From NCBI RefSeq assembly GCF_027244095.1, contig NC_069665.1:4032501-4096500 (forward strand): 64,000 nucleotides of DNA. Reading direction: 5' to 3'. This document shows, piece by piece, positions 43,005 to 53,050 of this stretch. Each line of letters begins with the position of its first letter. Within the stretch, counting starts at the first letter, position 1. The DNA comes from Hemicordylus capensis. Its lineage: Eukaryota; Chordata; Lepidosauria; Squamata; Cordylidae. The notes under the pieces were generated by a model. It did no database searches, was not told where the DNA came from, and saw nothing but the letters and a program-made list of their open reading frames with translations. Made by a program: the position numbers and the translations under genes.

Positions 43005-46000
43005 GCATTTGGCTAATTGTAAGTGGCAGGATTGTTCATGTAAAATACGGTATCTGTGGGCAATGCGAATTTATATGACTTTATTTTGCACAAACAAATC
43101 CAGAAACAAATTTCTGGATGTTGTATGTATATATATGTATATGAAGCATGCAACACATCAGTGGTGGAAGGAGGAAAGAGTGTGCACTATATCTCTCTCA
43201 CTCAGTTTTTCAAACTGACTTGAACTCTGGGAAGGAAAAACCCCTATCTGTCCTCAGTCCGAACTACTTCCTCATCTGGAGTCAAACAGAAAGCAGAACC
43301 TGCATGTACTGCTCTCCTCATCTGGACAACTGTGGAGAGCTGATAAAGAAGAGGAAAGAGAAAACTGAAAGATGTTGCCCAAATCAGCTTGGACTGGCTG
43401 CATCCGGTCTGGGTGCTGGGTTTCGTTTGTATAGGTCTATCCTATAGTTTTGCTAATTCTACAGATCAGGAGTGTAGCTATAATTGAATGGATGGGTTCA
43501 AAGAACCCAGCCCCCCCCCCCCAGCTCCTGAGGGGGCCCCCCATCTCCACCCCTCCCTAGTTTCTTCATTATCTCCCTCACTCTGAGGGTCCGCCAAAGA
43601 GAGGGGTGAACACAGGCCCGCTCTCCCCTAGTTATGCCCCTGCTACAGATAATGAAATCTGACAATCAAATTGTAGAGCTTCATCAGAAGAGGTGCAGGA
43701 GCAGCCCCTCAACACCCCATTTAGAGTTACCAGGGCTAGGCAAAGCAACCTGGGCTCAGAGGCCACTTTGACGCTTGAGGATTGGCCCCATGTTCAATTT
43801 GATGGTTTATGTGGCTACTAGGCCTCTTGGATTTGGTCCCCAATCGAGGGTCACTTTGATTAAGGGCCAGAGCATCAACCACCTGAGGACCCTCCCCCTG
43901 ACCTCTGAACTTAGTGAGTATGTGAGCCTCCTTGTATGCTATTTCACTCCCAGGTGAGAGAGCAGTAGTGTGTGGTTTTTATGTCAAAAGGACTGCCCGA
44001 AGACTTTTTTCTTGGTTTTCTGCTGTCCTGGGAAGACCAAGAAATGGTGCTGGTGCTGCTGGGAATTTTAGTCTTTTCAGGGACTGTGTCAATTGCAGCA
44101 ATCCCTGAAAATCTATGATTCTTAGGATCACCCACGCTATTTCTAGAGTCAAGAAAAAGGATCTTCTAGCAGTCCTTTTGAAACGGAAACTGTGTTTGTC
44201 AGCTGCTGCTCCCTTGGGAGTGTCAGTCAGTCAGTTAGTCAAAACTTATTACAGTCTATTGACCAGTCTATACAGAAAAAACAAATAAAACCTTAAATAC
44301 AACAATGCTCAGAGAAGGCAGAATTCAAGTATATTACAACAAGCACAGATAGCTGCAGAAATCAATTTAGCTACTTTTGGGGGGTAATTAACCCATCTTA
44401 ATCTGACAAAAGCAAAGAAATTAAAAGTTCTTAAGATCTGCTGGGGTATTTTACAGTAATAGGGGAAATAAAATTATTATGTATATCACAGTAATAAGAA
44501 CAGTATAAAGGTACCTGGGAGATGGATTTAACATCACTAGGACCATGCTTTGTAAACTGCCCTGAGCCATTTTGAAAGGGCGGTATAAAAATCGAATAAA
44601 CAAACAAACAAACAAATAAATAATGCTTTATCATAGTCCAAAGATGTTAGGAACTGAGGAGAGGGTCCATAAGACACCAATTTATTTATGAGAGTTTTCC
44701 CCAGGAGCTTTCCTAATTATCGATTATTGTTAGTGGGACCAAGCCCTTAAAAAAGAAGGATATATTAAGCCAGGACTGAAAAATAGGCTACCAAACATGC
44801 TCCTTAACTGTAATCAGGGCAGATTCCAGCTGTTGAGTGCATTTGACACACAAAAGAGTCACCAAGGACTTTTACGCACAGTAGGCTTTATCATGGGTTT
44901 GCGGGGAAGCATTATTGCGAACCTGAAGTTGTCCCCAAAACTGGACACAAATAGTGGATTTTTTTTAAACCCCGGATATAAATCGGGCTACATTCTAACG
45001 CGCAGTGAAAAACCTGAATGGTGTGAACTGCTCCCTGATAACTTGCCGGGACTTCAGGGTAAATCTGGCCCATGTGTGAATGCACCCCCTCCATTCCGGA
45101 AGAGATGCGAGTTAAAGGGCTTTAAAAGCCCCATGTGAAAAACTTCTTTTAGTTCACATCTCCTCCAGTCAGAGTGGAGGGTGTGCATTCACAAATCAGC
45201 CAGATTAACCCCAAAGTCCCTGCGAGCTATTGGGGAGCACTGCATACAATTCAGGTTTCTCACTGCATGTCAGAGTGCAGCCCGATTTATATCTGGGGTG
45301 TAAGAAAATTCACTTTTTGTGTTGTTTGGGGGGGGCAACTTTGAACTCACAGTAAAGCCTCATAGTAAATTGGGAGGGACATAGGAAGCTGCCATATACT
45401 GAGTCAGACCATTGGTCTATCTAGCTCAGTATTGTCTTCACAGATTGGCAGCAAGGTTTCTTCACAGATTGGCAGCAAGGTTTCTTCACAGATTGGCAGC
45501 AAGGTTTCTGCAAGGTTGCAGGCAGGAATCTCTCTCAGCCCTATCTTGGAGATGCTGCCAGGGAGGGAACTTGGAACCTTCTGATGCTCTTCCCAGAGCG
45601 GCTCCATCCCCTGAGGGGAATATCTTACAGTGCTCACACATGTAGTCTCCCATTCATATGCAACCAGGGCAGATCCTGCTTAGCTAAGGGGACAAGTCAT
45701 GCTTGCTACCACAAGACCAGCTCTCCTCTGGTCACCCATTTGTTCACCCAGGCTTTTAATTAGGCTTACAGTTTTTAACATTGTATTAGATTTTAAATTA
45801 TTTCAATGTTTTAATGGTTTGCTTTTGTTTTAATTTGTACTGTTTTACTGTAAACCACCCAGAGACATACATTTTGAACAGTATATAAATATGTTAAACA
45901 AACAAGGGGGTTCTCTGCATACTTGCTTTTTTGCTAGCTAGGCACAGAGACACAGACCAAGACCAAGCCTCACACAGACAGAGAATTCTTTCTCCATCCA

Positions 46001-49000
46001 AGCAGACCTATAACTCAGCTAAGCCTTTTCTTATTTCTAAATAAAGATACATAGTCTTTGATTATGGTTCCGAGTGGTTTCTGCTAATACTATTCCCCAT
46101 CGGAGGGCAATAAAGAAGGATGATTCCATTTACCAAGAACTATCACCCTGGTTCCGTTCCCCCGGACATTTCTGCCAAAGTCACAGCTGTACATTCCAGA
46201 GTCGCTCTTTTGGATGTTGCTCAACACAAGAGAAGCCAGACCCTCTGAATTATTCATTCTGGCTGCACCTGCCATCTTCATCTCATGTCCATTTTTATGC
46301 CAAGTGACACCATACGAGAGTCTGGAATTCACCCGATAGCGACATTGTATGGTGAGTGTTTCCCCTTCGGTTCTATTGATGGAAGGTGGAGTTTGGTTCA
46401 CCTGCAGATCATGAACTGCAGAGAAAGACAAAGGAGATTTGCAGTGACCTCAGTGGAGACCCTTGGCCTAGAGCTGCCTGAGGAAGGGTCAAGAGCAAAT
46501 ATGGAAGAAGGCCAAAATGATGGACGCTGCAAAGAGCAGTGGCAAGGCCGGACACACCTGAAGCAAAGGTGGAATGTTCTTATAGAAGCCGTCGGGTTCT
46601 GCACCCTTTGGTTCTTCTCTGGCTCTTTGCCAAAGTTGCCCCCTTGAGGCTGATAATCTTGGTGCGCCTGAGAGTGCACTGGAGGAGGCACACAATGCAC
46701 TAGAGTTTTGGGTGCCCCAGGCAAAGTCTGACTTTGCCCTGCTGACAGCTAAGGAGTGTGGAGGCCCTTGAGCTGTGCAGGCTGCTCATTAGCGAGGTTG
46801 AAAGACCAGCCTGTGCAAATGACTGGAGAATGAGTAGCCTGCACTGGACTTGAGGATCCAGTGGGAGGGAGTTCCCCATCTATTATGGGGGCAAAACTCT
46901 TAACACTTTAGAGGTGAAAAAGATGAAGTGACATAAAATAACAGGGAAAGCCCACTGAAAAGCCCTGGTTCCTGCCAAGTAGTTGTATGAACAAATGGAA
47001 TTTCTGAATGGCCACTAGCAAATTCAATGCATGAAACATAAAACAGATGTTGAAAGATAAAACAGATATTAAAAGTAGCAAATGTTTTGATGTCACACAT
47101 CAGCTTGAAGCTGATGTGTGACATCGAAACGTTGGCACTTTTAATGTTTTGTTTTGTTTTACTTGCGCATTAAAGAAGTCTTGGAAAAAAGCATCTTGTA
47201 ATAAGCAGACAGAAAGTTGCTAGCACTTACTTTTGATGTTCACACGAGAGGTATTTCCCAATCCAGTCAGGCTTCTTGAACTAATCTCCACTTTACATCT
47301 GTAGCTCCCCGAGTCAGACATATTCACATTCTTTAGCATGAGAGAAGCAACACTCTCTTTCCGATCCTCATGAATGATCAGTGAGTCATTTTTGCTGGCC
47401 AACTTGATCTCAGCCTCCCCTTTAAGCCATTTCACATACATGGTGCTGAGCCTGCCCACTGTCCTGAAGTGACACTCCATGGTGACATTGGCTCCTTCAA
47501 CTTCAGTGATGCTTTCTGGGGTCTGATGCACCATCAAATCCATTATTCCTGCCAGAAAAGATGCACACTCGTAAGATGCAGGGTAGAGAGGCAGAGATCT
47601 CCATATTCAGAAAGATTGCTTAATATTTTATTTATTTATTTTTACACTTATATCCTGCTCTTCCTCCAAGGAGCTCCGAGCAATGTACATGGTTATTTTT
47701 ATCCTCACAACAACCCTGTGAGGTAGGTTAGCCTGAGAGATACATGACTGGCCCAGAGTCACCCAGTGAGTTTCATGATTGAATAGGGATTCGAACTTGG
47801 GTCTTCCCAGTCCTAGTCCAACAGTTCATCTAAGGACTGTACCACTGCAGAAGGCAGAGGGGGGCATGCTTCTGTTAATACAGGCACATCTAGAAACCCT
47901 TTCTAAAAGGGATTAGCAAGCAACCCTTCTTAATGAACCTGATTTTAAAAAGTTACATACAAAAGCATGTAATGAAATCCTGGTGCCCTCTTCGATGGGG
48001 CCATAAATCAGTGGCAGAGCACCTGTATTGCATGCAGAAGGTACCAGGTTCAATCCCTGGCAGAATATCCAGGTAGGGCTGGGAAAGACCCCTGCCTGGA
48101 TATTTCCTAGCCCTGCCAGAGGAATACTGCCAGTACTAAGCTAGATGGACCAAGGGTCTGACTCTGTATTAGCTTCATATGTTCATCAGGAGCACCAATA
48201 GCTCAGTGAAAGAGTACCTCTTTTTGGATGCAGAAGGTCCCAGGTTTAATCCTGGACAGCCTCTCCAGGTAGAGCTGGGAAAGACTCCTGCCTGGAACCT
48301 TGGAGAGTCACTGCTAGTCAGAGTAGATAATACTGAGCTAGATGTACCCAGGGCCTGACTCAGTAGAAGGCAGCTATGATCCTAGGTGGGGTGGTATGGA
48401 GCACAGAAGCAAACATGAGGGCTATGCATCTTGTCAGACATGTTAGACTGACACACACTGGAGTCAAATTGGAGTTTGCCAAGGGAAACTGCAGGTGAGT
48501 TTTGCCACAAAACCATGGTTGCACACATTTGGACATTCACAAATGCCAACCTCTGCCCCATTTAACTGTGGTTTCATGTTACGTGTGAATGCAGCCACTC
48601 TGTTGGGATTTGTTGGAGGAAGTTCCACAAGAGTAGGGAGCCTCCAGGAGTCGGAACTGCCAGGAGGCTCCCTGCTGCCACTGAAGAATGCCATCAGGGA
48701 TGCAACACAACAGTTGAGAGGAGCCAACATGGTCTCTCCCAAGAGGGCCACTGTTGAACCCTGTTGAGTGGTCGGAACCTGACCTTTTGGGCCATGCACA
48801 GGCCTGGAAAGACACATTTGGCACTTCACCATGGGAAAGAAAAGTGGCATGGAGAGCAAGAGATGGAGTGGATGAGCAGTCAGCAGGGCAAGCGTTGACT
48901 TCTCCTCCCTTTGCCTCCCCTCCCCTCCCCTCCCCTCCCCTCCCAATTCTCCATCCTGAATCACCCCATTCCAGAAGTCGCTGTTAGAGCTTTGTTACCC

Positions 49001-52000
49001 AGGCCTTTTGTTTCTTTGGAAGGTCAAGCAGAGTCTCACCCCCCCCCCATCCCCACATTAGAAACTTTCCATGAATAATTGTTCCTTTAAAAGATGGAAT
49101 TCCATTCTGTTACTGAGGGCACAGATTTCCAGTACCTTGCAAGGGCACTTTTTTTGCAACTACCCAGAGATTTTGTAAAATAAATTTAATCTGAACTTCT
49201 TCAAAAGTACTTAACAGGGTAGATGATGGGGAAATGGTGCAGAAGAATTGTTCTTTCTGTTTTACATGCATTTGAAAATAATGGACCCGGTCTATCTTTT
49301 TGGAATAGTAAGTCTCTATCGGGCTTACTGGAGAAGCGTATTTTGCTCTAACCTATTTTCTTATTTTGGAAAATAATATAAAATATTATTTTCAAACACT
49401 GATTTCCTGCAATGTTCTGAGGAACCACAAATCCCACACAAGTCCACTGAATTGGCATAAGATGCATCTGTGAGAGAATTCAATACTCCCTGCAAAAAAG
49501 AGATGGAGGAAATGCAAGTAATTACCATTGACGGTTACTTGGGTCCCATTACTCCAAGCAGAACTCTCTGAGTCACCAGCCTGACATTCATAGTGTCCAG
49601 AATCCTCTACATCAGCTGTCATCAGAGTGAGATTACTCCCTTGTGCAGAACTTTTTGTAGATATTTGGAAAGTGTCATTTACTTTCCACTTTCCACCAGT
49701 TTTACAGACATACCACTTAAACCAAGAGGAGATGGAGGAGACATTTCCTTCAATCCTGCACTGCATACTCAGGGTTGATCCTTCTGTCACATTCAGAGAG
49801 GCAGGTGTCTGGATCACTAAAAGGGGAGGATCACGAATTTCTACTGAGCACGCTGAAAGACAGGTTGAAAGAGTGTGAAAAGACTAGCAAATAAACCAAA
49901 GAAAATCATGGGTGAATAAGCCACAAAAATATGCATCCAGCCTCTATGTTGAGTACAGAAAACGGAAAGGAATTTAGGGCCAGATTGGACCCAATGTCTG
50001 TCTGTCTGTCTAAAACATTTCTATCCTGCTGCTCCAGCAGACTGCTGCTTGGGGACTGACTTACAATAAAAAGGCATAAAACAACAATAAATAATTATAA
50101 AACAAGCACAAAAGCAAACCAAGAACCGGATAAAACAGGACAAAATCGGATTGGGACTAGAAACCCAGGTAAAACTACTGTTAACCCTGCTGCACATATG
50201 CATGGCTGCACCTGATCTGTGAGCTGCGTTGCAGCATCCGCTCCAATCATGCCAGAGGCTACCAAAGCAGCACCCCTCTCACGGCATCGTGTGGCTTCAT
50301 TGGCTCCACGCAGCTGCTCAGGATGTTGGGCTAGCCCTGTGCAGAATGTCCTTCCAGAAGGATAGCCAATGGAAGGAAAGTCTTGCTGTGGGTAGTTAGA
50401 GACAGATGATGACAGTCTTTTTGTAAGCTAATCACTGCCTGGTGGCTCAGAGGAGGTTCCTGCATGACTCTGTTAGTAGCTGCCATCACTGTCAAAGGCA
50501 GCTGCCATTAGGAATCTTGCCAGGTGACTTCTTGTGGTGGAGAAATCTCATGGCGGAGGCTCATGGGAAGGTACAAGATGATCTCATCCCCCTTTTCACT
50601 CTCTTCTGGGGGTATGTGGGAGTGAGAGAAAGAAACTGCAGGCAGCTTCTAGCAGGGGCGGACCAGAAAAGATGTTAAGAGCCTAGATGCATGAGACAAG
50701 CCAACAATGGCCACATTCACATATAACACAGAACCTCGGGTCCAGTGGACTCATGGTTCTGCTCCCTGCTCTACTGTCTGAATTTGGACATAAGGGAGAG
50801 CTCCTGCTTCTCTGCATTCTTCAGAGACTGCAGAGATGAGGGGAAACTAGCTGCTTGGGCTTCCTTCTTGACTTGATTGGCCCAGCAGCCAATGGCAGCC
50901 AGAGGGAGGAGCTTCCTCCCTCAACTCCAGTTGCCCACAAGGGAGACTGTGGTGCCGTGTTCAGCTGTAACGCTGGCACCACAGAAGTGGAGTTGAAGGC
51001 AGCAAAACCCACTACAAACTTAAGGTACAAATCAGAGTTTGGGGAAGAAAACTGTTGGTCCATTTTTTGTCTGAACTGCTGTTGCACATGTTCAGATGCA
51101 GACAAGTTTCAATTGGAGGCCCCTTTACTTCCGGTTTCACATTACGTCCGAATGTGGCCAATGTAGGCCTCTTCGAATGCAGGACTTCTGCTCTCAGGGA
51201 ATTAATGTAACCTGCTGCTGAGATTTAGGCATACTCTGCCATTTATGTTGGCCCCTGTCCCTGGTGGCCTCTCGTACGTGCCAGCTGCAGCTCCTGTGTG
51301 TGACACCACACAGCATGGCCCTCCAGAGCTCATTTCTGAGCCAGCTTCCTAGTCGGCTGGGTGTTGTCTTCATCCTCTCCCTAAGAACCAGCTGACAACG
51401 AAGCCAGCTGGAAGGAGGCCACCAGAGCTCAGGGGGAGGGGCAAGCTGGAGCCGGGCAGCTTGGGTTCTTTAAGCCCCCCTGCCCCATTATAGCCCCACC
51501 CATGGTTGCAGGCAGGAGTCTCTCCCAGCCCTACTGGGAGATGCTGCCAGGGATGTAACCTGGGACCTCCTGCATTCAAGGCAGATGCTCCGCCACGGAG
51601 TGACAGCCCCATCCCCTAAGGGGAAGACCTTACAGCAGGCAGCGCGCACATGCAGATGCAAACCTAGGTGAACCCTGCTTAGCAAAGGGGACAATTCATG
51701 TCTGCTAGTGCTAGACCAGCTCAGTCCCTGCCGTAGTCCCTGCCATTCACTCCTGTGCTATTAGCTAATGTGAGAAGCCCTGGACTCGGAGAAGCACCCC
51801 ACCCCTGGTAGATCTCCATGTCCTTCCAGTTTCCAAGGGCCACAACACAACTTCTCCCACACAGGCTGGAGCCTCTCCCAGCCACAGAACCATTTCCCTG
51901 CAGCATGAAGGCAATGCAAGCCCCCACCCTAGGAACCAGTCTCCACATTGCACAGAATGAGGCCACAGATGACATAGAATCCTAGAAGGGACCCTGAAGT

Positions 52001-52582
52001 CCATCTAGTCCAACCCCTTGCTTTGCTCAGGGATTGGCTGCAACATCCCTACCAGATGGCCGTCTAGCCTCTTTCTGGAAACCTCCAACAAAAGAAAGCC
52101 CACCACTGTGCACAGCAGACGATTCCACCATCAAACAACTCTTACAGTTAGGAAGTTCTGCCTGCTGTCTAGCCTTCCCTGTCATTTCAGACTGTACCAC
52201 TTGAGACTGCAGGCCAGGCTCCTGTTTTGGAGTCAGTGTGTCCAATGCGAAAAGTTCCATCCGTTTAGTAAGCTAGAAATTTCAGAGAAAGCTTTAATGA
52301 AGTCCTTTCTCTGATCTGCTTGTCTGCTATAGGCAGGAAGTTTGCGGGGGTGGGGGGTCTTTTCCATGGGAGAACATTAAAAATTTGAGGGGGGGGCACC
52401 TGCAATCTGATGCCCAACAACATCTGGGAAGCCAAGGCTGGGAACTCTGGAATACAGAACCCCCAGATCTATGACAGGATTCTTAAAGCAGGAGGAAATT
52501 GCTCTGGAAAAGAAAACTCACCCATAAACAGGAAAATGAGAAGCAGCAAAGGCAGGCAGGTTTTGCCCTGCTGGGGACTCAT
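36428..52582 (-). CDS. Unnamed Ig-superfamily receptor with three V-type domains and two ITIMs (7 exons, 449 aa)
   Basis: Joined minus-strand exons: 52582-52522 (signal peptide), 49852-49526 (Ig1), 47548-47231 (Ig2), 46415-46134 (Ig3), 41731-41564 (stalk and membrane), 38097-38051 (cytoplasmic), 36574-36428 (ITIM tail). The sum is 1350 nt and all phases agree (phase 1 up to the membrane exon, then phase 0). Each Ig exon starts with a Q-T-P-x-S...EG motif and has the Cys pair, core Trp and D-S-G-x-Y-x-C, so they arose by internal duplication. The membrane span (about 364-378) has no charged residue, so no adaptor pairing is expected. The tail has VTYANL (Tyr415) and VIYAEV (Tyr433), spaced 18 residues: an inhibitory, SHP-recruiting type receptor (inference). 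I know no named orthologue. Confidence 0.85.
36690..37325 (+). mobile_element. tRNA-Ala-like SINE split by a GGTTCGAA-rich repeat
   Basis: SINE pieces 36690-36775 and about 37206-37325 flank a foreign block beginning AGGGGTGTGCAAACAGGTTC; a related block lies at 31379-31790. Confidence 0.6.
37469..37493. repeat. AC dinucleotide run
   Basis: About 12 CA units in the last intron of the Ig receptor. Confidence 0.9.
38051..38097 (-). CDS. Ig receptor exon 6: short cytoplasmic exon (47 nt)
   Basis: Acceptor GGACACTTCAG after a pyrimidine tract, donor GAAG|GTAAGC. Encodes ADSSKTGCASMEEDRK and shifts the reading phase from 1 to 0, exactly as needed to join the membrane exon to the ITIM exon. An alternative acceptor three bases further in would remove one residue. 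Confidence 0.75.
38190..38560. repeat. Foldback-type repeat, unclassified
   Basis: Several copies of GTGTGAACCCACACC-like and TGTGGGTTCACACAATCATG-like motifs in opposite orientations. Confidence 0.5.
38762..39400. mobile_element. hAT-type element, one end recognised
   Basis: Starts CAGGGGCGCACCTAGGTC; the matching right end is missing. The interior carries two inverted GAGAGAG-rich blocks near 39010-39080. Confidence 0.45.
39520..40829. mobile_element. hAT-type transposon, 1310 bp, hosting a second one
   Basis: CAGGGGCGTATCTAGGGTAG at the left, CCCTAGATACGCCTCTG at the right; exact 8-bp duplication TGGTTGAG (39512-39519 and 40830-40837). Non-coding. Lies in the intron between the membrane and short cytoplasmic exons of the Ig receptor. 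Confidence 0.9.
40231..40597. mobile_element. hAT-type MITE, 367 bp, nested
   Basis: CAGGGGCGTAGCAAGGTTGG at the left, TATAGTTACGCCCCTG at the right; exact duplication AGCCCCCA (40223-40230 and 40598-40605). Confidence 0.92.
41564..41731 (-). CDS. Ig receptor exon 5: Gly/Pro stalk and membrane span (residues 330-385)
   Basis: Acceptor GTTTTATGCAG, donor AAAG|GTAAAA. A stalk rich in Gly-Pro and then Gly-Ile/Gly-Val dipeptides runs without interruption into VILLLLVIALLVW, followed by the stop-transfer KYKLKPK. The Gly-x periodicity (GIGIGIGAGVGVGAG) is odd for a stalk. A long open frame downstream is only intron read-through. Confidence 0.88.
41838..42152 (-). mobile_element. tRNA-Ala-like SINE
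   Basis: GGACTGGTCTTGTGCTCGCA at the left to TGACTCAGTATATGGCATAT at the right, about 100 bp upstream (gene sense) of the membrane exon. Confidence 0.8.
42265..42330. mobile_element. MITE fragment
   Basis: GTACTACAATTTCCATCATC and a degraded end only. Confidence 0.4.
42938..43003. repeat. AAAT tetranucleotide run at a LINE tail
   Basis: About 15 TAAA units following a GTGGTATAAAAATGC LINE-tail motif. Confidence 0.95.
43467..43642. mobile_element. hAT-type MITE, 176 bp
   Basis: CAGGAGTGTAGCTATAATTG at the left, CCCTAGTTATGCCCCTG at the right; exact duplication CTACAGAT (43459-43466 and 43643-43650). Confidence 0.9.
44540..44625 (+). mobile_element. LINE tail fragment
   Basis: GTAAACTGCCCTGAGCCATT and AAGGGCGGTATAAAAATCG then AAAC repeats. 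Confidence 0.65.
44965..45325. mobile_element. Foldback element, arms about 165 bp
   Basis: GATATAAATCGGGCTACATT at the left pairs with the inverse GATATAAATCGGGCTGCACT at the right, and the match continues through CAGTGAAAAACCTGAAT, ATTTGTGAATGCAC-like and CATCTCCTCCA-like blocks to the centre near 45145. No coding content. Confidence 0.78.
45376..45735 (+). mobile_element. tRNA-Ala-like SINE with internal 24-bp triplication
   Basis: The unit TTCACAGATTGGCAGCAAGG plus TTTC occurs three times in a row (45438-45509), where other copies have it once. Confidence 0.88.
45740..45905 (+). mobile_element. LINE 3' end
   Basis: T-rich region ending CTGTAAACCACCCAGAGACA and CAGTATATAAATATG. Confidence 0.6.
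46134..46415 (-). CDS. Ig receptor exon 4: Ig domain 3 (residues 236-329)
   Basis: Acceptor TCTTTCTCTGCAG, donor CTTG|GTAAAT. Contains VNQTPPSINRTEGETLTIQC, VTWHKNG and DSGMYSC. At 94 residues it is the shortest of the three domains. Confidence 0.88.
47089..47125. repeat. Perfect 37-bp palindrome within longer imperfect foldback
   Basis: GATGTCACACATCAGCTT, central G, AAGCTGATGTGTGACATC. The match extends imperfectly outwards (TTAAAAGTAGCAAATGTTTT against the inverse of AACGTTGGCACTTTTAAT). Confidence 0.9.
47231..47548 (-). CDS. Ig receptor exon 3: Ig domain 2 (residues 130-235)
   Basis: Acceptor TTTTCTGGCAG, donor AAAA|GTAAGT. Contains VHQTPESITEVEGANVTMEC, MYVKWLKGE and DSGSYRC. N-glycosylation candidates NVT, NDS, NMS and NTS. 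Same phase and layout as the flanking Ig exons. Confidence 0.88.
47622..47835 (-). mobile_element. Sauria SINE (antisense)
   Basis: TATCCTGCTCTTCCTCCAAG, CTCACAACAACCCTGTGAGG and GGGATTCGAACTTGGGTCTT in reverse order. Confidence 0.88.
47990..48385 (-). mobile_element. Two tRNA-Ala-like SINE copies in tandem
   Basis: First copy 47990-48175 (AATCAGTGGCAGAGCACCTG, CAGGTTCAATCCCTGG); second copy 48190-48385 (ATAGCTCAGTGAAAGAGTAC, CAGGTTTAATCCTGG). Both end in TGACTCxGTA-type sequence. Confidence 0.78.
48912..48945. repeat. CTCCC pentanucleotide run
   Basis: Four perfect CCCCT units plus flanking CCTCC. Confidence 0.85.
49526..49852 (-). CDS. Ig receptor exon 2: Ig domain 1 (residues 21-129)
   Basis: V-type fold: IQTPASLNVTEGSTLSMQC, then SSWFKWYVC, then DSGHYEC. 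Two acceptors fit in frame: CTTTCAG giving a start at 49852, or CCTTTTAG giving 49816, 12 residues shorter. Donor AATG|GTAATT. Possible N-glycosylation sites include NVT, NVS, NDT and NLT. The extra Cys after WFKWYV is unusual. Confidence 0.88.
50005..50400 (-). mobile_element. Antisense LINE 3' fragment, diverged
   Basis: Adenine-rich AATAAAAAGGCATAAAACAA region after GGGGACTGACTTACAATAAA, as in 33238-33560. Confidence 0.5.
51490..51725 (+). mobile_element. tRNA-Ala-like SINE, 5' truncated
   Basis: GTTGCAGGCAGGAGTCTCTC, ACCTCCTGCATTCAAGGCAG and ACCCTGCTTAGCAAAGGGGA. Confidence 0.75.
51965..52320 (+). mobile_element. CR1-type LINE 3' fragment
   Basis: ATAGAATCCTAGAAGGGACC and TCCATCTAGTCCAACCCCTT match the well-known CR1 3' region; TCAGACTGTACCACTTGAG follows. 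Confidence 0.75.
52522..52582 (-). CDS. Ig receptor exon 1: signal peptide
   Basis: ATG at 52582 in context GACACCATGA. Encodes MSPQQGKTCLPLLLLIFLFM, a short n-region followed by a leucine-rich core; donor ATGG|GTGAGT in phase 1, standard for Ig-superfamily leader exons. Confidence 0.85.
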
Positions 52583-52790
52583 GGTGTCTCGTGCAAGATG
52601 GGTGTTTTCTTCCTCCAGCGAACTCTGCTATGCCAAATAATCCACAGTCCTTGGCTGCAAGGTGTCCTCGGCATGCAAGGTGGTTTTCTTTCAGCCGGCT
52701 CTGAAGTGCTGACCAGTATGTGGAAACAGAAAGAACATAAACTGTCCTCCGTTCCCCCTACCTTTCTTTCTCACCCCTCCCTTCCTCACA

Positions 52791-52812
52791 CTTTTTATAG
52801 TTCCTCTTTTTT
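52791..52812 (-). promoter_or_regulatory. Putative Ig receptor core promoter: TATA box with adjacent PU.1-like site
   Basis: Read on the minus strand, TATAAAAAG occupies 52799-52791 and is directly preceded by AAAAAAGAGGAACT (52812-52799), a close match to the PU.1 consensus AAAAAGAGGAAGT. This lies about 210 nt before the ATG, allowing a leader of about 180 nt. PU.1 drives myeloid and B-cell genes, which fits an ITIM receptor. Inference from motifs only. Confidence 0.5.
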
Positions 52813-52929
52813 CTCACGTTTTCTGAGGAAAAAATTGAGGCGGGGCACAGAGAGAGGGCGATGTGCATTTCTGGGCAGGCAAGCAGCTGGGTCCCACATG
52901 TTAGGTTTCCGAAACAGAGATTGGGCTGT

Positions 52930-53050
52930 TGCTGGTGGATTGTTTTGTGCTTCTTTTCAGGTTGTGAGCCCTTTGGGGATGGGGAACCATCTTATTTATT
53001 ATTTTTCAATGTAAACCGCTTTTGAAACTTCTGTTGGAAAGCGGTATAGA
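52930..53050 (+). mobile_element. LINE-tail repeat
   Basis: GGTTGTGAGCCCTTTGGGGA to GTAAACCGCTTTTGAAACTT and AAAGCGGTATAGAAATATGG, upstream of the Ig receptor promoter. Confidence 0.6.
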
